DNA of 64,000 nt from contig AP019416.1 of assembly GCA_004295565.1 (NCBI GenBank), positions 4,278,001-4,342,000 on the forward strand. The letters are read 5' to 3'. The notes beneath the pieces are model-generated. The model did not search any database. It was not told the DNA's origin and saw nothing but the letters and a program-made list of their open reading frames with translations. Positions 51,584-60,504 of the stretch are shown here, piece by piece. Numbering within the stretch: the first letter of the stretch is position 1; the number at the start of each line of letters is the position of its first letter. The stretch comes from Vreelandella olivaria. GTDB lineage: Bacteria > Pseudomonadota > Gammaproteobacteria > Pseudomonadales > Halomonadaceae. The position numbers were made by a program, and so were the translations under genes.

Positions 51584-53056
51584 TCATGATGAGTTTGTTT
51601 TCTGTGAGAGCAACTCCTGCACTTTTTGAGCGATTTCTGCAGGGTTATCTTTCCATTCAACGTAAAGTTTGTCATTCATCAAAAATTATTATTAAGAATT
51701 TTTCCTTATCTCCACATATAAGTGGAAGCAATCTTTTGTTCCACCTGAAATATCACCATTAAGAACAGAGTTAATCTCTTGCTGAGGCCAAGATTTACCA
51801 ACAGAATTATCCGTCATTACAGCAATAACGTATTTTTATTTCAAGAGTGCTTTATTGATTGTCCCTACCAGAGAGTCCCCCAACCAATTTCTTTCTTATC
51901 ATAAAAAGCATGCACACCTATCTTACTCAACTCTTGATATAAAGGCTCAACAATTTCTGCTTTATCCTCAGAGGCGTGACACAAAAAAACATCATACATT
52001 TTATACTCCGCTTTTATATACTTAACAAACTTAGGCGACAAAGGATCATGCTCCGCCATTTTCAAAATAAGCTTTATATAGGTAGGGTCATCACCCCTTT
52101 CACCATATTCAGAAATGAAAGTCGCCCATATATATTACGTCTCAGCTTACTTCCATCATCAGTTAACTCTGCCTCTTCTGGTGTCAAACCTAATATATCA
52201 ACATAATATTTTCTTTCTGCCTCTCTTGGGTCATCAATCCAGTGATGAATAGCAGTACGCAGCTTATTCTTATACTCAGCAGGAACGTTCACTTTTTATT
52301 GACAATTAAACCCGTGACCTCTTGGCGGCTATATTTGGATTGAAGGCGGCTTTTTCTGGTTTATCTCAAAATCTGCTCTGGAGAAAATATTTATAAGATC
52401 TTCACCGACAACAGTCCTTCCTTCGCTAATATAGGCAAGTTCTCGAGGGAAAATTCGTTTTGCCGAAATGGTAATATCGTCAGCGTAACGAGAGTAAAGT
52501 AGCCGATGATTTCGAATACGTCTTATAATTTGATTATCGAGGGTACTAGCAACTATTTTTGAAACAATTGGTGACGTCGCGGCCCCTTGAGGAAGATAGT
52601 TTTTAAAACAGCAAATCTGAGCGATCACTGTCGCTACATCAGGATGAATCTCAAAGGGTTTTGCTATAAAAACCGCACGAACTCTACCGAAATTAATTGA
52701 GCCAAAAAATTTTTTTATATCGACATTTAAGACCCAATTAGATTTCTTGTGCAATGTAGCATTTTCGAAAACACCTCGTTCTTTAACAAATCCCTGAACA
52801 CAAGTTTTGAATTCGACATTTTCTTCAAGAAGCTCCGCTAACTTCTTCTGAATTACTCGTAAGCCTTTTGTGGTGAATCAATTCTCCTGAACCCACCTCG
52901 CTTTTTCCGCATTTCAAATGATTTATATTTCAGCTCATCTGGACGCTTGTAGCAGATAAAAAGCAAGTGCCCTTTGTTAACACCTAAAAGGTTGCATAAC
53001 TCGTCAAGGGAATTAAGTTTGGCAATTGATCGACTAGAGGGATTCAGCAGTTTCAA
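51584..53056 (-). CDS. Retron-type reverse transcriptase fused to a C-terminal TIR domain (multiply frameshifted)
   Basis: About 490 residues when joined. Retron RT marks in order: NATLH (the NAxxH region X), VLNVDIKKFFGSI with the first catalytic Asp, LPQGAATSPIVSKIVAS, YSRYADDITIS with the YADD catalytic pair, and RQEVTGLIVNKKVNVP (the VTG region Y). The thumb follows (LRRNIYGRLSFLNMV). It runs without a stop into a TIR domain: KMYDVFLCHASEDKAEIVEP, GVHAFYDKKEIGWGDSLVG, YVIAVMTDNSVGKSWPQQEI with the likely NADase Glu. Indels near 52862, 52355, 52298, 52098, 51882, 51735 and 51690. One in-frame TAA (after ALLK, near 51840) is not explained by run length. No ATG is visible; TTG 53056 or an upstream CTG is assumed. 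AT-rich, unlike its neighbours. Confidence 0.8.
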
Positions 53057-53091
53057 GGCAGACTCCAGCCTGTATATTACCAGGATAAAAA

Positions 53092-53332
53092 AGCCCCCTG
53101 CTATTTACCTTACGCCTCGCGAGACCTCGTAACATTGCGTATTACAGTCTCAACGTAATCCATAGTAGCATATGTCCTTACATTAACGATGATTGCAGTG
53201 GTCGCACTGCATAGTTAAAGCTTGAGGGGTGCATGTGTCTTTTACCCGATAACCAAGCGCATAGCAATAGGCTATTAGAATACAATTCATAAAGTCAAAA
53301 TATAAATCGAAATGCAGCTCCGTCGCAGGGCT
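53092..53332 (-). ncRNA. Candidate retron msr-msd non-coding region
   Basis: The 280 or so bases before the RT have no gene. AGCCCCCTGC (53092-53101) and GCAGGGCT (53325-53332) are inverted repeats (8 pairs, two unpaired C) that could be the a2 and a1 ends. Between them are a hairpin with a 7-base stem, TGCAGTG and CACTGCA (53194-53211), and a second with GAGAC/GTCTC and GTAA/TTAC pairs (53121-53151). On the minus strand an AGC follows the a1 arm by 6 bases, where the branching G is usual. Position is right for a retron; the fold is a guess. Confidence 0.35.
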
Positions 53333-53416
53333 CAACAACTAGTTCTTGGGCGATCGTAAAAGAATAAGGGAAACAATCCTGTATACAGAGCTAGAGACTC
53401 GTAGCAAGCGCCTTGA

Positions 53417-54092
53417 AATGGAGAGAGTGTTCTGGTTGAAATACCGGGCTACTACCCACTGTTTGAAAAGTGTCGTATCGCCAAAGCGAAACTGGTGGGA
53501 GTTCCCACGATCAATGGCCCCGACCTAGAATAGTTTGAGACCTGAATTTAACTACCTGAATTCAACTAATAAGTGCAGCACCTGAGGTATCCAAGGCTCC
53601 TGAGTACTCGCCCAGGAACGCCTGTTCCGGTGTTCGATAACCAAACCGTTTTCTAGGGCGGTCATTCAGCTTTTGAAGCCCATTCCTAGTTCGACATCAG
53701 CCACTTATCGGGAGAAAGTCGTCAACACTTCGACCTTCAATGAGATGATCGTGCATGAGCTGCTAGCCAGAGGCCGCTATCGCCGCCACCTAGCACAGTT
53801 GCGCGAGAGTGGCTAAGGCAAGCGCTACGGCGATAAGAGTGTTGGGGCAAATAGGCATTAATGATGTCATTGGATCCGGCGGCGGCTACTATTTATGGGC
53901 CAAATTGCCACCCCATATCAACACCACTGAGTTGGCTAAACGCGCCTCTGCAAAAGGCATTTTCATTGCGCCAGGCGCTATTTTTCACTGCGTCCCGACA
54001 GTACCGATGCCAACTCAATGCGTATAAATATTGCCCATGCCAACGATCACCGGTTTCTGGAGTTCATCAGCAAAAACTTAAGTAAACTATGA
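53417..54092 (+). pseudogene. Broken MocR-type regulator (aminotransferase domain fragments)
   Basis: Two pieces of one PLP-type regulator. Piece one (53417-53529) reads GESVLVEIPGYYPLFEKCRI then AKAKLVGVPTINGPDLE and stops. Piece two (about 53693-54092) reads YREKVVNTSTFNEMIVHELL, RGRYRRHLAQLRE, GGGYYLWAKLPPHINTTELA, FIAPGAIFSLRPDSTDANSM, RINIAHANDHRFLEFISKNL. The HTH domain, the middle of the aminotransferase domain and the PLP lysine are missing. An IS30 remnant lies between the pieces. A real deletion or insertion, plus run-length indels. Confidence 0.75.
53562..53680 (-). mobile_element. IS30-family transposase 3' remnant
   Basis: On the minus strand: KLNDRPRKRFGYRTPEQAFL then GEYSGALDTSGAALIS and a stop at 53562. 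LNDRPRKRxGYRTP is the diagnostic C-terminal motif of IS30 transposases. The following bases (TTGAATTCAGGTAG) look like the element end. Only about 35 codons remain; the rest of the element and its other end are gone. Confidence 0.8.
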
Positions 54093-54242
54093 AACCTACC
54101 CCATAACCACCAAGTGAGTGTCAAGGTTCTCGATACACAGCGTCTATCCCGTCGAAGCAACCAGAGGCCATTGCAGATAGTCTGGCAGGTGGAGCATAGC
54201 GCACTCTGCCCGGTAGGCCGGGTGTGCCGGCTCAGGAGTACG

Positions 54243-56043
54243 CTATCTAACACCTTCGTTTAATAGCGCATTCAGCGGCATGCCATCAAGGGGATTGGTG
54301 TCCAGCCCTAACAGGCGCGCGAATGTGGCCCCGCCATTGTCCATTCGCTGGATTCCGCGCTGCGTATCGAATGGTAATCTGGAACCTGGCCGTATTCCCT
54401 CACCATGAAGGATCACTAGGCCATGGTTAGAAGCGAACGCAGTACTTGCAGACGGTACCTGGGGGCCATGGTTGGCACCGGCGCTTTCAACGGCGGCCAC
54501 GGTATCACCGCGTCGGTTAACACCCACACAAACCCCGAAGCGTAGGCGAATAGCACATCACCAGCAGCATCTCCCCAGTAACCCAGCACACTGGCGTCCT
54601 GTTTCTTGAGGGCGAAAGCGACCACGTTGCGCTCACCTTGCGGAGTATCGATATACCAGGTGCTCAAGGTCTTCAGTATCTTCGTCTGCACTTCGCTTAC
54701 ATCTGCCTCGGGCACGATACCTTCGTCCAGCGTGTCACGATTGACGAAAATTTCAGGCCACCGCGCTCGTCCTTGAGAAAGGCTCGGCTACGCTGGCGTA
54801 TGGGTTGGCCGCTCTCGTCGAGCGTACAGAGTCCGAATTCGGCCAGACGTCGGTGGATATCACATAGGTAGTGATTCGGTACGTCACCATGATCCGAGGC
54901 GAGAACGATCACGGTATCGTCGCGCCGCCCAGCCAGCAGCCGTCCAACTGCATCGTCTAGCACTTGATACCCCCGGCGGATAGTGTCCAGGTAACGAGCC
55001 TGGTCATCGGAGGTGAAGAACGGAGATTCTGGGTCGCAATAGGCTAGGCAAGTGTGATGGGTTTCGTCATTGAGACGGAACACCGTGGCGAACAGGCGGA
55101 ATTCCTCCTCGTTCAGCAAGGTCAGGGCACTATCGACGAGCCACTCCAGTTGATAACGGCCCTCTTCGAAACTGGTCTCAAAATAGGGCGTGTCCGGATC
55201 TGCCGAAACGGCCCACTTGGAAATGAATGGCCCGTGGCGATGAGTTAGCTTTTCGGCCAGCGCAGGTTGGTTGCCCAGCCGCTCGGGCATGGTGATCTGT
55301 GATTGCAGCAGATCCAAGTGCCCTCGCTCGGCATCGTAGGCCAACAACTTGAAGCGCACACTTCCTCTCTCATCGCCCGCCTCAATGGGCAGCCATTCGC
55401 TCCACTCTTGGAGACATAGGGTTGTCGTGCTCTTCTGAACTGTCAGTTGCAGCCGGGCATCGGCTACTGGTGCTAATGTCACCTCCACTGCACTGCCAGC
55501 ATTGAGTCGAATAGCGACATGATATTGCCTTTCTGAGCGCTCGATCGCGTGACGATTGTGCTTCTGGTGGTGAGCCAAGCTACCGCTAGGTGGCCAGCCC
55601 AGCGCCTCGTTCTGCGGGAGATCAGGCCACTGTGAAAGATCCGTGCTGTGTAGTCCAGCGGCAGCCATCTCCATCGGTGCCGGGCCTTTTCCGCTCCAAA
55701 ATGGCGCCAGGCAGAGATCGTTCTTGCCGCTGGGCTTAAGGGACTCGGGAAAGTGAACCAGTGCACACTTTTGCCCCGCCTCGGTCATCAACTCTAACAA
55801 GTGTCGCGTCCCGCTGGGTGAGAGGCGCTGCCCTACCCAACTGTTCCCAGGTGCCTGCCCGGTTAGAAAGTTAACAAAGTTGGTATCTCCCCAGGTCGAG
55901 ATATAGGGCATAAGTCGTGTTGTGCCGCCCTCACGGCGCAACCGATCGATATTGGGAAGCACCCCTTCGAGGCAAAACCTATCGACCAACTCGAGGATCA
56001 GACCGTCGACGCCCAGTAACAATACTTTTTTCGCGTTGTGCAT
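54243..56043 (-). CDS. Alkaline-phosphatase-superfamily hydrolase (type I phosphodiesterase/nucleotide pyrophosphatase-like), frameshifted
   Basis: About 600 residues. N-terminus KKVLLLGVDGLILELVDRFC with the metal-binding Asp, then STWGDTNFVNFLTGQAPGNS, where the nucleophile Ser/Thr is expected. The second metal cluster is VIVLASDHGDVPN (Asp-His), and SNHGLVILHGEGIRPG supplies the C-terminal His. Two indels, near 54753 and 54515. No signal peptide, so it is cytoplasmic. It hydrolyses a phosphate or sulfate ester of unknown identity. It is the last gene in the line tctC-tctB-tctA-enolase-hydrolase, starting 32 bases after the enolase gene. Confidence 0.82.
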
Positions 56044-56074
56044 AAAATGCTCCCTTGGCTAGAACGTACGCGTT

Positions 56075-57218
56075 TCAGAGTCGATAGCGGTCAATGACGT
56101 TTCGGTCGATCTCAATACCCAGTCCAGGTTTGTCGGGTACCTCCACACAACCACGGACGTTGAGTGCGAACTCCCCACCGATCAGCTCCTGGCGGAATGG
56201 GTGCGCCGACTGATCGTATTCGAGCATCGGTTCGTCCGGATTCAGCGACAACGGTTGTGGTGGCAGTGTGGCAATGAACTGCACGGCAGCGGCGAGACCG
56301 ATGCCGGTGCCCCACACGTGGGGGATCAGCGGTACGTGCCAGGCCTGGGCAAGTGCGGCGATCTTGCGGCACTCAGTGAATCCGCCGGCGGCTCCCAGAT
56401 CGGGCTGGATAATATCCAGCGCTCCCTCGCTGATCAGCTCGCGATAGCCAATCTTGGTGTATTCATTTTCACCAGCAGCCACGTATGTGCGCGATACGCC
56501 CTTGAGTTCGCGATACCCATGACGATTCTCCGGGCTAAGCGGTTCCTCGAAAAAATGCACACGTGTATCTTCGAGCTCCATGAGGATCCGGCGCGCCGCT
56601 GGCACGCTATAGGCACAGTTGGCATCCATCATGAGCTGTACGTCGTCACCGACCGCTGCTCTTACCGCGCGCATGTCACGAATGTCCGAATCGACACCGA
56701 AACCGGTTTTGATCTTCATCGCCCGGTAACCATTGGCCTGATGGCGCAGCGCCTCTTCCACGATGCCCTCGGGGTAGCGCCCGTCCTGCGACGGTAGAAG
56801 CCGGTCGCATAGGGACGGATCTCTCGCCGAAACGCACCGCCCATGAGTCGATGAATCGGTTGCCCTAACGCCTTACCGAAAAGATCCCATAGCGCAATAT
56901 CTATCGCCGCTATACCAAACAGGGCCACCCCTTTCTGACCGTAAGGGCGGGTGTGGTTGTACATCTCCTCCCATAGCACTTCGTGATCGAGCGCTGAGCG
57001 GCCGATAAGCAACGGTTTGAGAGCATACTCGACAACCGCCTGGGCCACCTGTGGCGGCTGAAGCCCATGATTGATCGATTCCCCCAGCCGATCAGGCCAT
57101 CTTCTGTGTGTATCTCGACCAACATAGCGGTGCGCTGATGCACCCACCCTTGAGAGAAGGCAAAGGGCTGTTCGAGCGGAGCGGAAAGCACATGTGTCTT
57201 GATGTCGGTAATGATCAT
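56075..57218 (-). CDS. Mandelate racemase/muconate lactonizing enzyme family protein (acid-sugar type), frameshifted
   Basis: An enolase-superfamily enzyme of about 381 residues, magnesium-dependent. Catalytic set of the mandelate-racemase subgroup: KIK in AMKIKTGFG, Asp in MMDANCAYS, Glu in HFFEEPLSPEN, Glu in AAGENEYTK, Asp in IIQPDLGAAGG and His in IPHVWGTGIGL. Most of this subgroup dehydrate or isomerise sugar acids. PHVWGT resembles galactarolactone cycloisomerases, but the substrate cannot be fixed. Indels near 57085 and 56790. ATG 57218 chosen. Shares an operon with a TTT transporter. Confidence 0.87.
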
Positions 57219-57256
57219 GATGTCGCGTGTCCGGTAACAAATTCGAAAGGGGGGCC

Positions 57257-58774
57257 TTACTTGGCTGAGTCGCCCTCGGCATGCTGGGAGCTGGCCGATG
57301 ACTGGCGCTGCTGGGCGATGCTCGACCACCCAGTCCAGACGATGAACAGCGCGAGCAACGAAAACAGCACCATGGAAATCCCGCTATGGGTGAAAAATTC
57401 AAGGAAGTCGCCGCGTTTTATCAGCAGGCCACGACGCAGTGAACTTTCCAGCTCTGGCCCCAGCACCATACCAATTACAAGTGGCGCCATCGGGTAATCA
57501 GCACGGCGCAGGGCGTAGGCCAGGATGCCGGTCAAGACGGCTACCACCAGGTCGAGCGGATTGCCGCGCACCGTCGCGGCACCGATAAAACTGAAGATCA
57601 CGATGGCGGCCATTATGTAGCCCTGATGCAGCCGGAACAGGTAACGAAACAGGCCGATAGAGGGTTTGCTCAAGATCAGCATCGCGACATTGACGATGAT
57701 CAGCACGACGAACAGGGAGTAGACCGTCTGTGCTTGATCGACCATCAATCGCACACCCGGCGTGATGCCATGAATCACCATCGCGCCCATCATCATCGCC
57801 GTTACGACATCGCCAGGAATGCCTAGCGCGAGCGTGGGAATGAACGAGCTGCCGGTCACTGCATTATTGGATGACTCGGAAGCAATGACGCCATCCGGCT
57901 CGCCCTTCCCCAGGCGGTCACGGCGTGGAGACAGCTTTGCGCCGTGGCATAGCTAATAAACGCGGCAGCGGCCGCCCCGGTGCCCGGCAATGCGCCGATG
58001 AAGCTGCCGATCAATGAACCCCGCACCAGCTCGGTCAAGCGCTTGAACCACTCGCCGAGCTTGGGAAACCGTAAAGTAGCTTCAGGGATTTTCGCACTGG
58101 GATCGTCTCTCGAGGCAAAGCGAACGAAGATTTCCGAAAGAGCAAACGCGCCAACCACTACCGGAATCAGCGTTAGGCCTGAAGACAGGGCATAGCTGCC
58201 AAAGGTGAAGCGGTCGGCACCAGTGATGGGATCCGCCCCACCATGGAGAGAAAAAAGCCGATCATGCCGCAAACCAACCCCTTCATAACGCTACCCTTGG
58301 AAACGCCAACGATGCACATCATTGCCAGGCAAATGAGAGCAAAGACTTCGATCGAGCCGAAGTTGACCGCGAACTTGGCGAGTTGCGGCGCGCAGAAGAT
58401 CAGTATCACGCAGGAGAACACGCCGCCGAAGAAGGACGCGAACGTCGCCCAGCCTAGCGCTTCGTCGACACGCCCTTGCTGTGTCATGGGGTAGCCGTCG
58501 AAGGTGGTCGCTGCCGACTGGGGCGTGCCTGGCGTATTGATAAGAATGGCGGTGATTGAGCCACCGTAGACCGAGCCGCAGTAGACACCGATCAACAGCG
58601 CCATACTGGTAATAGTGTCCATGCCAAAGGTAAAGGAAGGAAAATGGTCAGCCCCACCACCGACCCGAGGCCAGGCAGCCCACCGATGATTATCCCCGCC
58701 CAGGTACCGATGACGATGGCGAGTAAAGCCTGCCAAGTGAAGGCATCACTCACCGCGGCAAGAATGGTATCCAT
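57257..58774 (-). CDS. tctA: TTT transporter large permease TctA, copy 2 (frameshifted)
   Basis: About 505 residues. GTWAGIIIGGLPGLGSVVGL, VYGGSITAILINTPGTPQSA, SFIGALPGTGAAAAAFISYA, SESSNNAVTGSSFIPTLALG, HGITPGVRLM. Three indels, near 58640, 58235 and 57930. Starts 2 bases after the tctB stop. Its C-terminal stretch (GYIMAAIVIFSFIGAATVRG) differs from copy 1, so the two are paralogues, not a recent duplication. Likely substrate is the sugar acid handled by the adjacent enolase. Confidence 0.9.
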
Positions 58775-58775
58775 A

Positions 58776-59213
58776 TCACAGCGCCCCGCTGGTCAATAGT
58801 GTCGGCAATCGAATCAGCAGCACGTGGTGAAACAAAAACCACAAGCCACCAGCGATAACGAGCGTACCCACTACTAACGGTAGTGGGCGATGCAGGCGAA
58901 ACATCCATAGGGTCAAGGCAACGAGCGGTAGCGAGGAGATCAGAAATCCCAGGCTTGCCACAGCGATGGCGGCGATTAACATAGCTACCATCAGCACGGG
59001 GAGTACCGATAGCGACCAGTTTCCCAGCCCCGATGCACGCCAAAACTCAACAATCGTGATCACCAGTGCGACCCCGCACCACAAGGTCAGGACAATGCGC
59101 GGAACCAGCATGGCATCGGATGGGCCGCCCCAGGTATGGAGCGCCAGCACGACACCGATCAGGAACAGTCCCAGGGCCAGCAACACCCTGGGGTGGGCCA
59201 ATCTCGCAACCAT
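58776..59213 (-). CDS. tctB: TTT transporter small permease TctB, copy 2
   Basis: 145 residues with four TM segments (LLALGLFLIGVVLALHTWGG, LTLWCGVALVITIVEFW, LIAAIAVASLGFLISSL, VIAGGLWFLFHHVLLI). Low conservation is normal; identity rests on size, topology and position between tctC and tctA. Intact. Confidence 0.85.
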   Translation of the reverse strand: MVARLAHPRVLLALGLFLIGVVLALHTWGGPSDAMLVPRIVLTLWCGVALVITIVEFWRASGLGNWSLSVLPVLMVAMLIAAIAVASLGFLISSLPLVALTLWMFRLHRPLPLVVGTLVIAGGLWFLFHHVLLIRLPTLLTSGAL

Positions 59214-59250
59214 ATTGCTTACCTCGCTAGATCGTTATGCCTTGATCGGT

Positions 59251-60183
59251 TCAATCGAGCAGGCCTGCATCGCGCAACACCTGCTTGTTGGCCTCAAAGC
59301 GCTCATTCACGAAAGACTCGAACTCGTCTGGCCCGAGATAGGCAATATTGACGTTAGCCCGTTCAGCAAAGCTATTGAACTCGTCAGATTCCGCGGTGGC
59401 CTTGCACGCCTGAGTAAACTGATCGGCACGCTCCTGGGTTATACCCCTGGGTGCCACGACACCTTGCCATACAGAAAAGTCCATATCCGGCACACCCTCG
59501 AGTTCGCCGATAGTCGGTACTTCATCGTAGCCTTCCACGCGCTGCTCCGAGAAGACGGCTAAGGGGCGGAGGTCATAGTTTCCGAGAATGGTCTCGGTAT
59601 CAGCCATAACCTGGATCTCGTTGCCCGCCAACGCATTCATCGCCGGGCCGGATCCGCTATAGGGCACATGCTCGGCCTGCAGCTCGCTGTTGAGCACCAG
59701 CGCTGCCAGCGCCAAATGCGGCAAAGTGCCTGGGCCTGAAGAGCCATAGAGCAGTGGCTGCTCCTGAGAGGCAGCAACAAGCTGGTCAAAGTTTTCGACA
59801 TCAGACGACTTAGACACCATGAGAAACATTGGGTTGGACGTGGTTCGGCAAATATAAGTGAAGCTTTCCGGCCCGTAGGGAAGATCTTTCAAGGAGGGTT
59901 GAATGCTGAGCGCGCCGGCCGGCTCGTAGCCGATAATGTTGGGATTGCCTTCACTCTTGGCGACCTCGCTAGTACCTACCGTGGCGCTGGCGCCAGCAAG
60001 GTTGCGTATCACCGAGGTGACACCAAGTTGCTTAGAGAAAATCGGTTCGAAACTGCGCGCGACAATATCCGTGGCGCCGCCCGCTGCGAATGGGACAACG
60101 ATTTCCAAGGTTTCTTGGGCTTGAACGGCATGGGAGGCCCCGACGAGGGCCATCAGAGCTAAGGAGTGGCGTATAGGCTTCAT
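59251..60183 (-). CDS. tctC: TTT transporter periplasmic binding protein TctC, copy 2
   Basis: 310 residues with a Sec signal peptide (SLALMALVGASHAVQAQE). ETLEIVVPFAAGGATDIVAR, YGSSGPGTLPHLALAALV and AEHVPYSGSGPAMNALAGNE are typical of Bug-type receptors. Intact. AAGGAGG lies 9 bases upstream and overlaps a LacI-type half-site pair at 60198-60215. First gene of the operon tctC-tctB-tctA-enolase-hydrolase. Confidence 0.92.
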   Translation of the reverse strand: MKPIRHSLALMALVGASHAVQAQETLEIVVPFAAGGATDIVARSFEPIFSKQLGVTSVIRNLAGASATVGTSEVAKSEGNPNIIGYEPAGALSIQPSLKDLPYGPESFTYICRTTSNPMFLMVSKSSDVENFDQLVAASQEQPLLYGSSGPGTLPHLALAALVLNSELQAEHVPYSGSGPAMNALAGNEIQVMADTETILGNYDLRPLAVFSEQRVEGYDEVPTIGELEGVPDMDFSVWQGVVAPRGITQERADQFTQACKATAESDEFNSFAERANVNIAYLGPDEFESFVNERFEANKQVLRDAGLLD

Positions 60184-60197
60184 TATTATAACCTCCT

Positions 60198-60215
60198 TTT
60201 CGTATCGCTACGAAA
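60198..60215. promoter_or_regulatory. LacI-type operator overlapping the tctC2 ribosome site
   Basis: TTTCGTA and TACGAAA (60198-60204, 60209-60215) form a perfect inverted repeat around TCGC. The core TCGTATCGCTACGA is one base away from the core of the 30-base palindrome at 60281. Overlap with AAGGAGG suggests repression by blocking early transcription. Confidence 0.6.
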
Positions 60216-60280
60216 TTATGTATTACTGGTATTGTTAGCTTGAATTTTGATCCTTCCTGATCCATTTCTATACTTTTCTA

Positions 60281-60310
60281 CTCTCATATCGTAGCGCTAC
60301 GATATGAGAG
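60281..60310. promoter_or_regulatory. Perfect 30-base palindrome, probable main LacI operator
   Basis: CTCTCATATCGTAGC followed directly by its exact reverse complement GCTACGATATGAGAG, with no spacer. The core ATCGTAGCGCTACGAT has the even palindrome with central CG that LacI/GntR-type repressors use. It lies 98 bases before the tctC2 start and about 195 before the LacI gene, between the two divergent units. Confidence 0.75.
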
Positions 60311-60504
60311 GTCAATGAGAATGGGGTTGTCCTTTGGTCGTATGGCTCGCCAAGTGGGTATCACTCAAGGTCGGCGCTGATACTAATATCGGTACGCGTT
60401 TATCCGCCTTATCGATAGTAAATTCACTATTGAGAGATAACTGTTCATCCTAATCAAAAGAATGCAAAAATCTCTTTCACAAAGAAAATGGGTAGAGAAG
60501 AAAA

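Noticed and set aside
51865-52292. TIR protein and a 72-residue neighbour as separate small genes downstream of the RT
   Set aside because: The 72-residue piece begins with the RT thumb sequence (NVPAEYKNKLRTAIHHW follows VTGLIVNKK), and one base restores it to both the RT and the TIR. A single fused protein explains all parts.
60281-60310. The 30-base palindrome as a terminator
   Set aside because: No loop, no T run, and it lies between divergent starts rather than after a gene.
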